Numbered from the stretch's first letter, positions 1 to 6,583 are shown. The stretch is 15,249 nt of DNA from CAYMKL01 sp964390805 (GCA_964390805.1 CAYMKL010000152.1:1-15249); one strand, 5' to 3'. Program-made: numbers and translations. Notes: generated by a model from the sequence alone, not told the origin.

Positions 1-102
1 AATATCTGGTCCAGGCTGCCGCTTGAGCCTAATGGCCGAAACGAAGATCATGGCCATAATTTGTGACCAGCGGCACGAAGAGCTGTTTTCCCTCCGCGTT
101 CC

Positions 103-207
103 TCAGTGAAGCATGACCTCAATCAGCGAGAAATCAAGCGTAATCACTATATCTGCCGTGAGAACAACACTGACTTCTCCCGTTCTCGTGTCCCAAACAT
201 GTAACGC
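103..207 (-). pseudogene. possible WD40-like coding remnant
   Basis: On the minus strand, from 207 down to a TGA at 105-103, the frame reads ALHVWDTRTGEVSVVLT and continues for about 34 codons. The stretch VWDTRTGEV resembles the end of a WD40 blade (W-D followed by a turn and TGE). There is no start codon or ribosome binding site, and a TGA at 210-208 precedes it. It begins almost exactly where homology of the overlapping ribokinase fragment ends, so it may be the foreign side of a recombination junction. A second minus frame (118-32) stays open beyond it but matches nothing I recognise. This is a short motif match only; chance is a real alternative. Confidence 0.25.
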
Positions 208-283
208 TCACCCCTGCCCGGGGTGCCCGGTTGGCCTGAACTATGAGATCCGTGTTGGAACTCCCCACGACCACTATCTTCAT
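134..283 (-). pseudogene. 5' fragment of a ribokinase (PfkB family) gene
   Basis: Starting at the ATG complementary to 281-283, the minus strand encodes MKIVVVGSSNTDLIVQ followed by ANRAPRAGVSVT. This is the canonical N-terminus of ribokinase-type PfkB sugar kinases (beta strand, GS-N-D substrate-binding turn, then a R-x-P-R-x-G segment). An AGGAGGT ribosome binding site (complement of 291-297) lies 7 nt before the ATG. After about 25 codons the similarity ends and the frame stops at 136-134, giving 49 residues where the family has about 300. The GGKGANQ segment and all catalytic parts are absent, so the product cannot be active. The gene is divergent from lacI and shares its intergenic region, which fits a former member of the same sugar regulon. 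The likely substrate class is ribose or a related pentose, by family only. Confidence 0.7.
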
Positions 284-290
284 CGCCTAC

Positions 291-297
291 ACCTCCT
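291..297 (-). promoter_or_regulatory. ribosome binding site of the kinase fragment
   Basis: The plus-strand sequence ACCTCCT reads AGGAGGT on the minus strand, 7 nt upstream of the ATG at 283-281. This strong site decides the start and shows the fragment is the true 5' end of a gene. Confidence 0.7.
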
Positions 298-350
298 GAA
301 CTCGTTTGAGCTTCACCTAAAGGCTTGAGCTATCTACCAGTGTCGAACCA

Positions 351-361
351 GGCAACGTTTG
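351..361. promoter_or_regulatory. degenerate LacI-type operator (AACGTT core)
   Basis: GGCAACGTTTG shares the AACGTT centre and left GG half with the perfect operators at 519-534 and 1650-1663, but the right half is poor (8 of 16 positions match overall). Its position on the predicted start site of the divergent kinase promoter is the main reason to list it. Confidence 0.3.
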
Positions 362-363
362 AC

Positions 364-392
364 ATTATATTGCAGATGTCCAAAAGAGGCAA
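364..392 (-). promoter_or_regulatory. divergent sigma70-type promoter for the kinase fragment
   Basis: On the minus strand, TTGCCT (complement of 387-392) is followed by 17 nt and a perfect TATAAT (complement of 364-369). The predicted start near 357 falls on the AACGTT core at 354-359, the same core found in the two lacI-type operators. The arrangement mirrors the lacI promoter on the opposite strand. The kinase ATG lies about 75 nt downstream. Confidence 0.5.
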
Positions 393-485
393 ATAGCCAA
401 CTGCACGCGGCAAGGCTTTGATCACGGAACCTTCTGGACATGAGAAAGAGCAGAAAAGCTTTTTCCACTGCCGTTGAACCCCGAT

Positions 486-514
486 TTGACATTGCAGGCA
501 TTATCATGTATAAT
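486..514 (+). promoter_or_regulatory. consensus sigma70-type promoter of the lacI-family gene
   Basis: TTGACA (486-491), a 17-nt spacer and TATAAT (509-514) match the vegetative consensus at all twelve positions. The expected start is near 521, inside the palindromic operator at 519-534, so the repressor very likely controls its own synthesis. The promoter also rules out any translation start upstream of it for the repressor. Confidence 0.85.
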
Positions 515-518
515 AATC

Positions 519-534
519 ATGGGAACGTTCCCAT
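519..534. promoter_or_regulatory. operator O1, perfect 16-bp palindrome
   Basis: ATGGGAACGTTCCCAT is a perfect palindrome with a central CpG, the standard form of LacI-family operators. It overlaps the predicted transcription start of the adjacent lacI-family gene. The inner 14 bp are repeated exactly at 1650-1663. Confidence 0.85.
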
Positions 535-580
535 CAGAACCAGCGATCCCGTTTCCTCACTGCATTGTGACGAGGTGATC

Positions 581-1585
581 ATGCGCCGCCGACCAACCAT
601 TATTGACGTGGCCCGCGTGGCCGGCGTCTCCAAAACCACCGTCTCCCGGGTGATCGGCGGGCACGACTCGTTGGTTCGGGAAGAGACACGCCAGCGCGTC
701 CTGCGAGCCATCCGGCAGTTGGGTTATGAACGAAACGTCATAGCGGGGAGTCTGCGCACCGACCGCACCTACATGGTACTCCTGGTCATTCCCGACATCG
801 CCAACCCCTTCTGGCCGGAGGTGGCGCGAGGAGTTCAGGACGTACTTGAAACACCGGGATACGGGGCAGTACTGGCCAACAGCGATTGGGACACGCGGCG
901 CGAGCACGAGTTCCTGGCCATGGCCCGGCGCAACCGCTTCGACGGCATCATTATCAACCCCGTCAGCGCCACCAGGGACGAACTGGTCACCGACGGCATT
1001 CCGGCCATTGTCCTTGGGCTGGGCACCGACTACCCAGACCTGGATACGGTCGGCAGCGACAGCTACGCTGGAACCACCCTGGCATTGGAACATCTATTCA
1101 GCCTGGGACATCGGCGCATTGGGCTCATCAGCGGGTTGTCGCGCCGCACATCCCGTTCCTCTCGCCTGGCCAGCTACATGGTTTTTCTCCAGCAACACGA
1201 CATACCCGTGGAAGACGAGTTGATCGTCAAATGCCCTTATGGACAGGAATTTGGTCGCCAAAGTATGAAAGAACTGTTGAGCCTAGATAGACCGCCCACA
1301 GCCATCCTTGCCGCCAACGATATTCTAGCCATTGGTGCGCTGCAAGCAGTTCACCAAGCAGGCCTACAAGTCCCGCAGGACATGTCCATCGTCGGCATGG
1401 ACGACATCTACGCTGCCTCCGTCACCGCGCCCCCCCTGACCACGGTTTCCAAGCAGAAATACGAACAGGGGTGGCAGGCTGGGACCTTCCTGCTGGAGCG
1501 TATCGAGGGTAAGGCGCCAGAGACACCTCGACGACTTTCCTTTCCCTGTCGCCTGGTGGAACGCGAATCCACCACTCCCCCCTGA
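581..1585 (+). CDS. LacI-family transcriptional repressor
   Basis: The 335-residue product is a sugar-responsive repressor of the LacI/GalR family. Residues 7-26 form the helix-turn-helix (IIDVARVAGVSKTTVSRVI). Residues 49-60 form the hinge (GYERNVIAGSLR), including the leucine position that in this family inserts at a central CpG. The remainder is the periplasmic-binding-protein-like effector domain, beginning VLLVIPDIANPFW. I chose the ATG at 581, with a GAGGT site at 572-576, because it gives the usual family length and lies downstream of the promoter; the frame extends up to 440, but that ATG lies upstream of the TTGACA-TATAAT promoter. A perfect operator overlaps the gene's own start and a second copy precedes the next operon, so autoregulation and control of the transport operon are likely. 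The effector is unknown; a ribosyl compound or sugar from the transported substrate is the natural guess. Confidence 0.93.
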   Translation: MRRRPTIIDVARVAGVSKTTVSRVIGGHDSLVREETRQRVLRAIRQLGYERNVIAGSLRTDRTYMVLLVIPDIANPFWPEVARGVQDVLETPGYGAVLANSDWDTRREHEFLAMARRNRFDGIIINPVSATRDELVTDGIPAIVLGLGTDYPDLDTVGSDSYAGTTLALEHLFSLGHRRIGLISGLSRRTSRSSRLASYMVFLQQHDIPVEDELIVKCPYGQEFGRQSMKELLSLDRPPTAILAANDILAIGALQAVHQAGLQVPQDMSIVGMDDIYAASVTAPPLTTVSKQKYEQGWQAGTFLLERIEGKAPETPRRLSFPCRLVERESTTPP

Positions 1586-1613
1586 TAGCTTTTCTGACCC
1601 GATCCACCTACTA

Positions 1614-1632
1614 GACGCGAATCGTTCGCGTC
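1614..1632. repeat. inverted repeat GACGCGAA-TCG-TTCGCGTC
   Basis: Two perfect 8-bp arms around a 3-nt centre lie 18 bp before operator O2, between lacI and the hydrolase gene. The following tract is A-rich, not T-rich, so it is not a standard intrinsic terminator for lacI, and on the minus strand the T tract would precede the hairpin. It could be a hairpin at the lacI mRNA end or a second protein-binding palindrome. Confidence 0.6.
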
Positions 1633-1649
1633 AAAAAAAGAGCTGAGAA

Positions 1650-1663
1650 TGGGAACGTTCCCA
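1650..1663. promoter_or_regulatory. operator O2, perfect 14-bp palindrome
   Basis: TGGGAACGTTCCCA repeats the inner 14 bp of operator O1 exactly. It lies 41 bp before the start of the ADP-ribosylglycohydrolase gene, first gene of the transport operon. No convincing -35/-10 pair is visible; GAGAAT at 1645-1650 is a weak -10 candidate that would put the start inside the operator, as at O1. Confidence 0.85.
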
Positions 1664-1704
1664 ATTGCGAGACTGACAGAATACTGAGCAAAAGGCAGAA
1701 ATGG

Positions 1705-2688
1705 ATGATTACCAGAAAAGAACTGGCGAGAGATAGAAACCTGTGTAAGGGCAAGGCGGTGGGGTGTTTGATCGGCCTAGCGGTTGGAGACGCCCTGGGA
1801 GACCTGGGCCGTAACGACGCCTATCGTCAACGCTACGGCATTGTCACCAACCTGTACGGCGATGCCAAGAGCACGGATGACACCGAATTTGCTCTGCTCA
1901 CTGCACGCACTTTGTTGGACTGTGACGGCAACCTGACCTCTGAAGCTGTAGCGCGGTCCTGGAAGAAGTACATCATTCAACAAAGCGGGATTCACCAACG
2001 GGCCGGAAGACCGTTGATTGGGGCAGTGGAGAACCTCCGACGGGGTATGTTGCCCCCGTACTCAGGTATTGACAACGTTCTCAACAACGATGACGGTGCC
2101 GCCATGCGTATTGCTCCGGTTGGCGTCGTCTGCGCCGGCCAGCCGGACCGTGCGGCAGCACTGGCCGAGATGGAATCCCGGATAAGCCATGATGGGGATG
2201 GCGTTTGGGCGGCCCAGGCTGTCGCAGCCAGCATCGCTGTGGCCATGGTGGATGGCAGCACCGAAGAGATCGTCGCCGCCGGCAGGGCGCAGATTCCAGA
2301 GGATAGCTGGCTCGGACGCGCCATGGCCCGCGCCATGAATATCTGCGACCAGGCGCAAACCGTTCGAGAGGCATGGGAACCACTGCATACGCAACTGTGG
2401 ACGCCAGAGCACGCTGCTGCGCCCGAAGCGATCCCTCAGATATATGCCCTATTCCGCTTGGCCGACGGTGATTTTCGAGAAGGGATGTTTTGGGCCGGCA
2501 ACTTTGGGCGCGACGCCGACACCATCGCCGCCGTCGTTGGCGCCATGGCCGGCGCGAAACAAGGGATTTCGGCCATCCCCAAAAACTGGGTTGAGGTTGT
2601 CAGAAAGCCCAGCGCCGTTTGTCTGAAGTTTACGGCCAATGAAGACATCATCGAACTGGCAGAAGAACTGGCAACCTTGATTCGTTAG
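1705..2688 (+). CDS. ADP-ribosylglycohydrolase family protein
   Basis: The 327-residue product belongs to the DraG/ARH3-type ADP-ribosylglycohydrolase family, which cleaves ribosyl N- or O-glycosidic bonds using two metal ions. The family signatures are all visible: G-x-x-x-G-x-A-x-G-D-A-L-G at 20-32, the metal-binding STDDTEF at 56-62, NNDDGAAMRIAPVG at 127-140, and the C-terminal metal motif NFGRDADT at 266-273. Length is normal for the family. The start at 1705 has only a weak AAGG site upstream; an out-of-frame ATG at 1701 was rejected. It is the first gene of a LacI-controlled operon, 22 nt before a sugar permease gene, and a ribokinase relic lies upstream. This context argues for a catabolic enzyme acting on an imported ribosylated small molecule, not for nitrogenase control or protein de-ADP-ribosylation. 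That substrate assignment is inference. Confidence 0.92.
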   Translation: MITRKELARDRNLCKGKAVGCLIGLAVGDALGDLGRNDAYRQRYGIVTNLYGDAKSTDDTEFALLTARTLLDCDGNLTSEAVARSWKKYIIQQSGIHQRAGRPLIGAVENLRRGMLPPYSGIDNVLNNDDGAAMRIAPVGVVCAGQPDRAAALAEMESRISHDGDGVWAAQAVAASIAVAMVDGSTEEIVAAGRAQIPEDSWLGRAMARAMNICDQAQTVREAWEPLHTQLWTPEHAAAPEAIPQIYALFRLADGDFREGMFWAGNFGRDADTIAAVVGAMAGAKQGISAIPKNWVEVVRKPSAVCLKFTANEDIIELAEELATLIR

Positions 2689-2710
2689 ATTAGAAAGGTA
2701 GGCGCCTGCC

Positions 2711-3664
2711 ATGATCAGCACAAGAGCTCGAATACGAAATCCCATCAGAACCTGGCGGGAAATGAGGCCCAATGCCCGCCGAGAGGCCCTGGCAGGTTAC
2801 TTCTTCATCTCCCCCTGGCTGTTGGGTTTCATCATCTTTTTCGCTGTGCCGATTCTCGCCTCGTTTGTGCTCAGTTTTACGCGATGGAACATCGTTAGCC
2901 CCCCGAAGTGGGTTGGCCTTAGAAACTATCAAGCTATTTTCACTACCGACAGAGATTTCATACACTCGCTCAAAGTCACCGTCCGCTACTCCCTGATCTA
3001 CATACCGCTCACTACGGTGGTCGGGATCGCAGTGGCTATGGCCTTGAACTCCAAAGTGAAGGGAGTGGGGATTTTCCGTACCCTGTTCTACCTACCCTAC
3101 ATCGCACCCACGGTTGCATCTTCTTTGGTCTTCATGTGGATCCTTCATTCCAACTTCGGATTGGTCAACGTTATTCTCAAACGGTTTGGCATTGATGGTC
3201 CCAACTGGTTTAACGACCCTCGATACGCACTGTGGGGCATTATCATGATTGCCCTGTGGGGGGTGGGAGGCAGCGCGGTCATTTACCTGGCCGGGCTGCA
3301 GAACATCCCCCAACACCTGTACGACGCGGCCAAGGTTGACGGCGCCAATAGCTGGGAGCAATTCCGGCACGTGACCCTTCCCATGCTCACCTCCGTCATT
3401 TTCTTCCAGTTGGTCGTGGAACTGATCGGGGTCTTCCAAACCTTTACCTCGGCCTTTGTCATCTCGGCAGATAGATACGGCGCCGGCCCAATCAAGGAGC
3501 TGTTCTTCTACATGATCCACGTGTACATCAAGGCATGGCAGTCGTTGCGCATGGGCTATGCTGCCGCCCTGTCGTGGATTCTGACCTTGATCATCCTTCT
3601 TATCACCGTCGTGGTTTTCCGAAGCTCACCTTACTGGGTGTATTACGAGGCGGAAAAGAAGTGA
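2711..3664 (+). CDS. CUT1-type ABC sugar transporter permease (MalF/UgpA-like)
   Basis: This 317-residue inner-membrane protein has a basic cytoplasmic N-terminus and about six hydrophobic segments (roughly 30-56, 92-112, 123-146, 173-194, 226-252 and 285-304). The cytoplasmic EAA loop, which docks on the ATPase, reads LYDAAKVDGANSWEQFRHVT and then LP at 203-224. This is the form seen in the MalF/UgpA subunit of CUT1 importers for oligosaccharides and polyols. An AAAGGTAGG ribosome binding site (2694-2702) lies 8 nt before the ATG. It is co-directional with the hydrolase gene (22-nt gap) and the second permease (10-nt gap), so co-translation is likely. The transported substrate cannot be read from the sequence. 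Confidence 0.93.
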   Translation: MISTRARIRNPIRTWREMRPNARREALAGYFFISPWLLGFIIFFAVPILASFVLSFTRWNIVSPPKWVGLRNYQAIFTTDRDFIHSLKVTVRYSLIYIPLTTVVGIAVAMALNSKVKGVGIFRTLFYLPYIAPTVASSLVFMWILHSNFGLVNVILKRFGIDGPNWFNDPRYALWGIIMIALWGVGGSAVIYLAGLQNIPQHLYDAAKVDGANSWEQFRHVTLPMLTSVIFFQLVVELIGVFQTFTSAFVISADRYGAGPIKELFFYMIHVYIKAWQSLRMGYAAALSWILTLIILLITVVVFRSSPYWVYYEAEKK

Positions 3665-3674
3665 GGAAAGAACA

Positions 3675-4559
3675 ATGAACGCCAGTCAGTCAATCTCTGG
3701 AACCGCTGGCCCGATGGTCAGGAAGCCCAAACTGCGGCCCCGACTGATGGCAACCATCCGGGGTTACGCGGCCCTGATCTTTTTCGGCGTCCTCTTGATG
3801 ACACCGTTTTACTGGATGATCGCTACCTCCCTCAGGTCGGTAGACCAGCTTTTTCAAATCCCGCCTTCCTGGGTTCCCTGGCCGCCTGCATTTGAGAATT
3901 TCATCAGGGTCTTTCAGGAGGTACCGTTTGCGGCGTTCATCAAGAACAGCCTGATATTGGTTCTTTGGAACGTTGTCGGGCAAGTGTTCTCCTGTACAAT
4001 GGTGGCTTATGGGTTCTCCCGCTGCCGCTTTCCGGGCCGCAATCTTCTCTTCCTGGTTCTACTGGGAACGCTAATGGTTCCCAACACGGTGACGTTGGTA
4101 CCTCAATTCATTCTGTTTGCCAGGTTGCGCATGACCAACTCCTATTGGCCCCTCATACTTCCCGCTTTTGGGGGCAGTCCCTATCTCATTTTCTTGATGC
4201 GTCAATACATGCTCACCATTCCCCTCGAACTGGATGAAGCGGCCACGATTGATGGTGCTGGCCGGTGGCAAATCCTTCGCCACATCATTCTCCCATTGTC
4301 AGCGCCGGCAGTGGCTCTGGTGGTGGTGTTCACTTTTGTCGGTACCTGGAACGATTTCATGCGCCCACTGATCTATTTGAACGATTCAGCGAAATTCCCT
4401 CTCTCGGTTGGTCTTCAGTTCTTCCGGGGAGCCAGGAATACCTCTTGGGAACTGCTCATGGCAGGCTCTTTGATGGCCATGATACCTCCCGCTCTTCTCT
4501 TTCTAATCGCCCAAAAACGTCTGATGGGAGGTATCTCGCTGTCGGCTATCAAAGGTTGA
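3675..4559 (+). CDS. CUT1-type ABC sugar transporter permease (MalG/UgpE-like)
   Basis: The 294-residue product is the second transmembrane subunit, expected to pair with the preceding permease. It starts with a basic cytoplasmic segment, then a first membrane helix at about 31-50 and the family phrase TPFYWMIATSLR at 43-54. The EAA loop lies at 185-208 (LDEAATIDGAGRWQILRHII, then LP). The C-terminus ISLSAIKG resembles the G-x-x-x-G-x-x-KG ending typical of MalG/UgpE-type subunits. GAGGAAAG just after the upstream stop serves as ribosome binding site for the ATG at 3675. No ATP-binding subunit is encoded in the window; CUT1 systems often share one ATPase encoded elsewhere (MsiK/UgpC type), which is the likely arrangement here. 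Confidence 0.93.
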   Translation: MNASQSISGTAGPMVRKPKLRPRLMATIRGYAALIFFGVLLMTPFYWMIATSLRSVDQLFQIPPSWVPWPPAFENFIRVFQEVPFAAFIKNSLILVLWNVVGQVFSCTMVAYGFSRCRFPGRNLLFLVLLGTLMVPNTVTLVPQFILFARLRMTNSYWPLILPAFGGSPYLIFLMRQYMLTIPLELDEAATIDGAGRWQILRHIILPLSAPAVALVVVFTFVGTWNDFMRPLIYLNDSAKFPLSVGLQFFRGARNTSWELLMAGSLMAMIPPALLFLIAQKRLMGGISLSAIKG

Positions 4560-4665
4560 GGCCCTCAAGTCTTCCATGCGATTTCTACGTCGGGAAGGAG
4601 GTGGTCGCATCAGACAACTGAACGGCTTTTACCGGCAACAACAGAATCCAGATCATTAGCAAAGC

Positions 4666-4673
4666 AAAGGAGG
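4666..4673 (+). promoter_or_regulatory. strong ribosome binding site of the binding-protein gene
   Basis: AAAGGAGG lies 8 nt before the ATG at 4682. It is stronger than the sites of the permease genes, in line with the higher amount of binding protein that such transporters need. The 122-nt gap between permease and binding protein shows no clear promoter or terminator. Confidence 0.65.
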
Positions 4674-4681
4674 AAAAACAG

Positions 4682-6136
4682 ATGAAACGCACGAGTTTGT
4701 TGGTCAGCCTGATCATGATCGCGTCGCTGCTGGCCGCTTGTGGCCCCGCCCAAACCCCTGAGGTGATCGAGAAGGAAGTAGTCGTCGAAAAGCAGGTTCC
4801 GATCACCGTCGAGGTGGAGAAGGAGGTGGTAGTCGAAAAGAAGGTCGTCGAGACCGTCGAGGTGATCAAAGAGGTTGAAGTCACCCCTGTGCCAGCTCCC
4901 GTCACTGAACCGGGGGAAGACGAGGTGGTGACCATCACCTGGTGGGCGACGGAGAGAGGCCGCGATACGGCCGCCACCCGCGAACTACACTACCAAATGG
5001 CGCGCACCTTTGAGGAAACCCATCCCAACACCAAGGTCGCCGTTGCGCTCTTCCCCAGCCGGGGATTCTCCACCCGCGTACTCACCGCCATTTCCGCGGG
5101 TCAGGGCCCAGATCTCTGGTATCACTACTATGCCACCGACATTGCCGCCCAGGGGTTCATAGAGGACCTGACGCCGTATATCGAAGCATCGGGCTTTGAT
5201 CCCCAAGACCGCTGGTTCAATATCGGCAATATCCGCGGTCTGTATGATGGTCGGTACTATGCTGTTCCTCGGGATGCTACCGCCATCGCCATCGGGTACA
5301 ACAAGGACATCTTCGACGCCGCCGGTGTGCCCTACCCAGAGGAGGGCTGGACGATGGCAGATTTTCGGGAAAAGGCCATTGCCCTTACCGATAGCGACAA
5401 CAATGTCTATGGCTTCCAGTGGTTTGACTCAGGCTGGTTCCAATGGAATATCTTCGGATACAACACGGGACCAGACTTCATCGGCCCGGATGGCCGTGAT
5501 ATCGTTGGTTACATGGACACCCCCGAAGCGTTGGAGGCTTATCGCTGGATCATGGATCTGCATACCGTGGATCAGATCGCTGGACCGCCGGGCCTGGCGG
5601 ATCAGTTCGGACTTGACTTCCTCTCCGGCCAGATTGCCATGTTTGTCTTCACCACCTGGGATGTTGACCTATTCACAGATAAGGTTGACTTCAACTACGG
5701 CTTCGTCAGTCCGCCCAGTTGGGAGGAAGGCGAAGAGTCTGTCCCCTGGACCGATTCCTACATGTTCTACATGAATAGCGCCAGCCCCCACAAGCAGCGT
5801 GTTTGGGAATTCCTGGAATTCCTGAGCGGCCCTGAGGGTGGAATGATGATGGCCGAAGCCGGTGTGTGGGCGCCCGCGGTTCGCGCAGTATGGGAGGAGA
5901 TGGGATGGACCACCGACGACATGTTCGGACCCATCTACGATGAGCTCCAAAAGCCGACCGTAGTCCTCAACTATGAGCGCTCCCAGTTCTATTGGGATTG
6001 TGTGGGAGGTATCTGGGACGAGATCGTCGGCCAGTACGTGGAGCAGGGCAACACCGATCTGGAAAGCTATGTTCCAGAACTGGTCGCCCAAGGGCAGGCA
6101 TGTCTGGACGAGAACTACGCAGCTCTTGGAGAGTGA
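4682..6136 (+). CDS. extracellular sugar-binding lipoprotein of an ABC transporter
   Basis: The 484-residue product is a family 1 solute-binding protein. Residues 1-20 are a lipoprotein signal peptide ending in the lipobox L-A-A-C, so Cys20 is the lipidation site. Residues 27-69 form a low-complexity stalk of repeated V-E-K/V-x-K-E-V units, then a Pro/Glu linker to about 80. This type of spacer is common in Chloroflexota binding proteins and probably lifts the domain from the membrane through the cell wall. The binding domain runs from about 83 (VTITWWATERG) to the end and has several Trp/Tyr-rich segments typical of sugar pockets. It lies after the two permease genes and before a strong terminator, so it closes the operon. 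The ligand is unknown; the hydrolase in the same operon suggests a ribosyl compound. Confidence 0.93.
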   Translation: MKRTSLLVSLIMIASLLAACGPAQTPEVIEKEVVVEKQVPITVEVEKEVVVEKKVVETVEVIKEVEVTPVPAPVTEPGEDEVVTITWWATERGRDTAATRELHYQMARTFEETHPNTKVAVALFPSRGFSTRVLTAISAGQGPDLWYHYYATDIAAQGFIEDLTPYIEASGFDPQDRWFNIGNIRGLYDGRYYAVPRDATAIAIGYNKDIFDAAGVPYPEEGWTMADFREKAIALTDSDNNVYGFQWFDSGWFQWNIFGYNTGPDFIGPDGRDIVGYMDTPEALEAYRWIMDLHTVDQIAGPPGLADQFGLDFLSGQIAMFVFTTWDVDLFTDKVDFNYGFVSPPSWEEGEESVPWTDSYMFYMNSASPHKQRVWEFLEFLSGPEGGMMMAEAGVWAPAVRAVWEEMGWTTDDMFGPIYDELQKPTVVLNYERSQFYWDCVGGIWDEIVGQYVEQGNTDLESYVPELVAQGQACLDENYAALGE

Positions 6137-6156
6137 AGGCAGGATTGGGGTGCATC

Positions 6157-6190
6157 AAAGGGGCGTGGCTGATAGCCACGCCCCTTTATT
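6157..6190 (+). terminator. intrinsic terminator of the transport operon
   Basis: A perfect 14-bp stem, AAAGGGGCGTGGCT (6157-6170) and AGCCACGCCCCTTT (6174-6187), closes a 3-nt GAT loop and is followed by ATT. It starts 21 nt after the stop of the binding-protein gene. The A-rich left and T-rich right ends could let it work in both directions. Confidence 0.85.
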
Positions 6191-6203
6191 CGTAACCGGA
6201 ATC

Positions 6204-6232
6204 TGGCGAGTTTTCCCGATCGAGTGTATAAT
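6204..6232 (+). promoter_or_regulatory. candidate promoter for the URO-D-like gene
   Basis: TATAAT at 6227-6232 is perfect, but the element 17 nt upstream, TGGCGA, matches only 3 of 6 positions. If real, the transcript would carry a leader of about 345 nt containing the repeats at 6309-6414 and a hairpin at 6475-6496. Confidence 0.35.
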
Positions 6233-6308
6233 TGCTCCAACTGAGATCCAAGCAACAGATTCAATTGGGTGTGTTTCATTTCATTTGCGCTGTTGCCGCA
6301 GGGAACTA

Positions 6309-6414
6309 TCAACGGATTCAGGGAGCGGATTGAACGGATTCCAGCTCAGGTTGGAGAAGAAAGGTCTTGCCGGATAGGCGATCATCCGTTCAATCTGATC
6401 CAAAAATCCGTTGA
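6309..6414. repeat. imperfect inverted repeat, 32-nt arms
   Basis: Arms at 6309-6340 and 6383-6414 are reverse complements at 26 of 32 positions and enclose 42 nt. Each arm carries two copies of AACGGATT or its complement. Repeats built from GGATT/AACGGATT units are typical of dispersed intergenic elements. Transcribed from an upstream promoter, this would fold into a long hairpin in the leader of the URO-D-like gene. Confidence 0.7.
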
Positions 6415-6474
6415 CAGTATGCCCTTCTAGGAACTCCCGACCCATTTGAAACGCACCCGATTCAATTTTGCTCG

Positions 6475-6523
6475 GCCTGGATCGCCAGATCCAGGCTAAA
6501 GGCGGGAGGCAACCGTAGGTTGC
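6475..6523 (+). other. two short hairpins upstream of the URO-D-like gene
   Basis: GCCTGGATC (6475-6483) pairs perfectly with GATCCAGGC (6488-6496) around a 4-nt loop, and GCAACC (6509-6514) pairs with GGTTGC (6518-6523). Neither is followed by a T tract. They lie 60-110 nt before the start codon. I see no known riboswitch signature; the rest of 6191-6583 has no recognisable gene. Confidence 0.4.
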
Positions 6524-6583
6524 ACGCAATCCCCTCAGAGCGATTTTGGATCTACTGAGTATCCAAGACAGGAGCGCGAATTC

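Noticed and set aside
2..109. Plus-strand frame open from the window edge to TGA at 107-109
   Set aside because: About 35 codons with no family pattern; could be the tail of a gene to the left, but nothing supports it.
113..328. Plus-strand open frame of 71 codons at the left end
   Set aside because: It is antisense to the ribokinase fragment, has no ribosome binding site and no recognisable protein pattern.
440..580. Upstream extension of the LacI-family gene to ATG 440
   Set aside because: It lies upstream of the consensus promoter and operator and adds 47 residues not found in the family; ATG 581 gives a normal LacI N-terminus.
557..1093. Long minus-strand frame within lacI
   Set aside because: Shadow of the repressor gene, with low-complexity composition and no ribosome binding site.
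1614..1640. Hairpin after lacI as an intrinsic terminator
   Set aside because: The stem is followed by A residues on the plus strand; on the minus strand the T tract comes before the stem.
6240..6583. Cobalamin or other known riboswitch before the URO-D-like gene
   Set aside because: I looked for conserved boxes of the cobalamin, SAM and TPP classes and found none.
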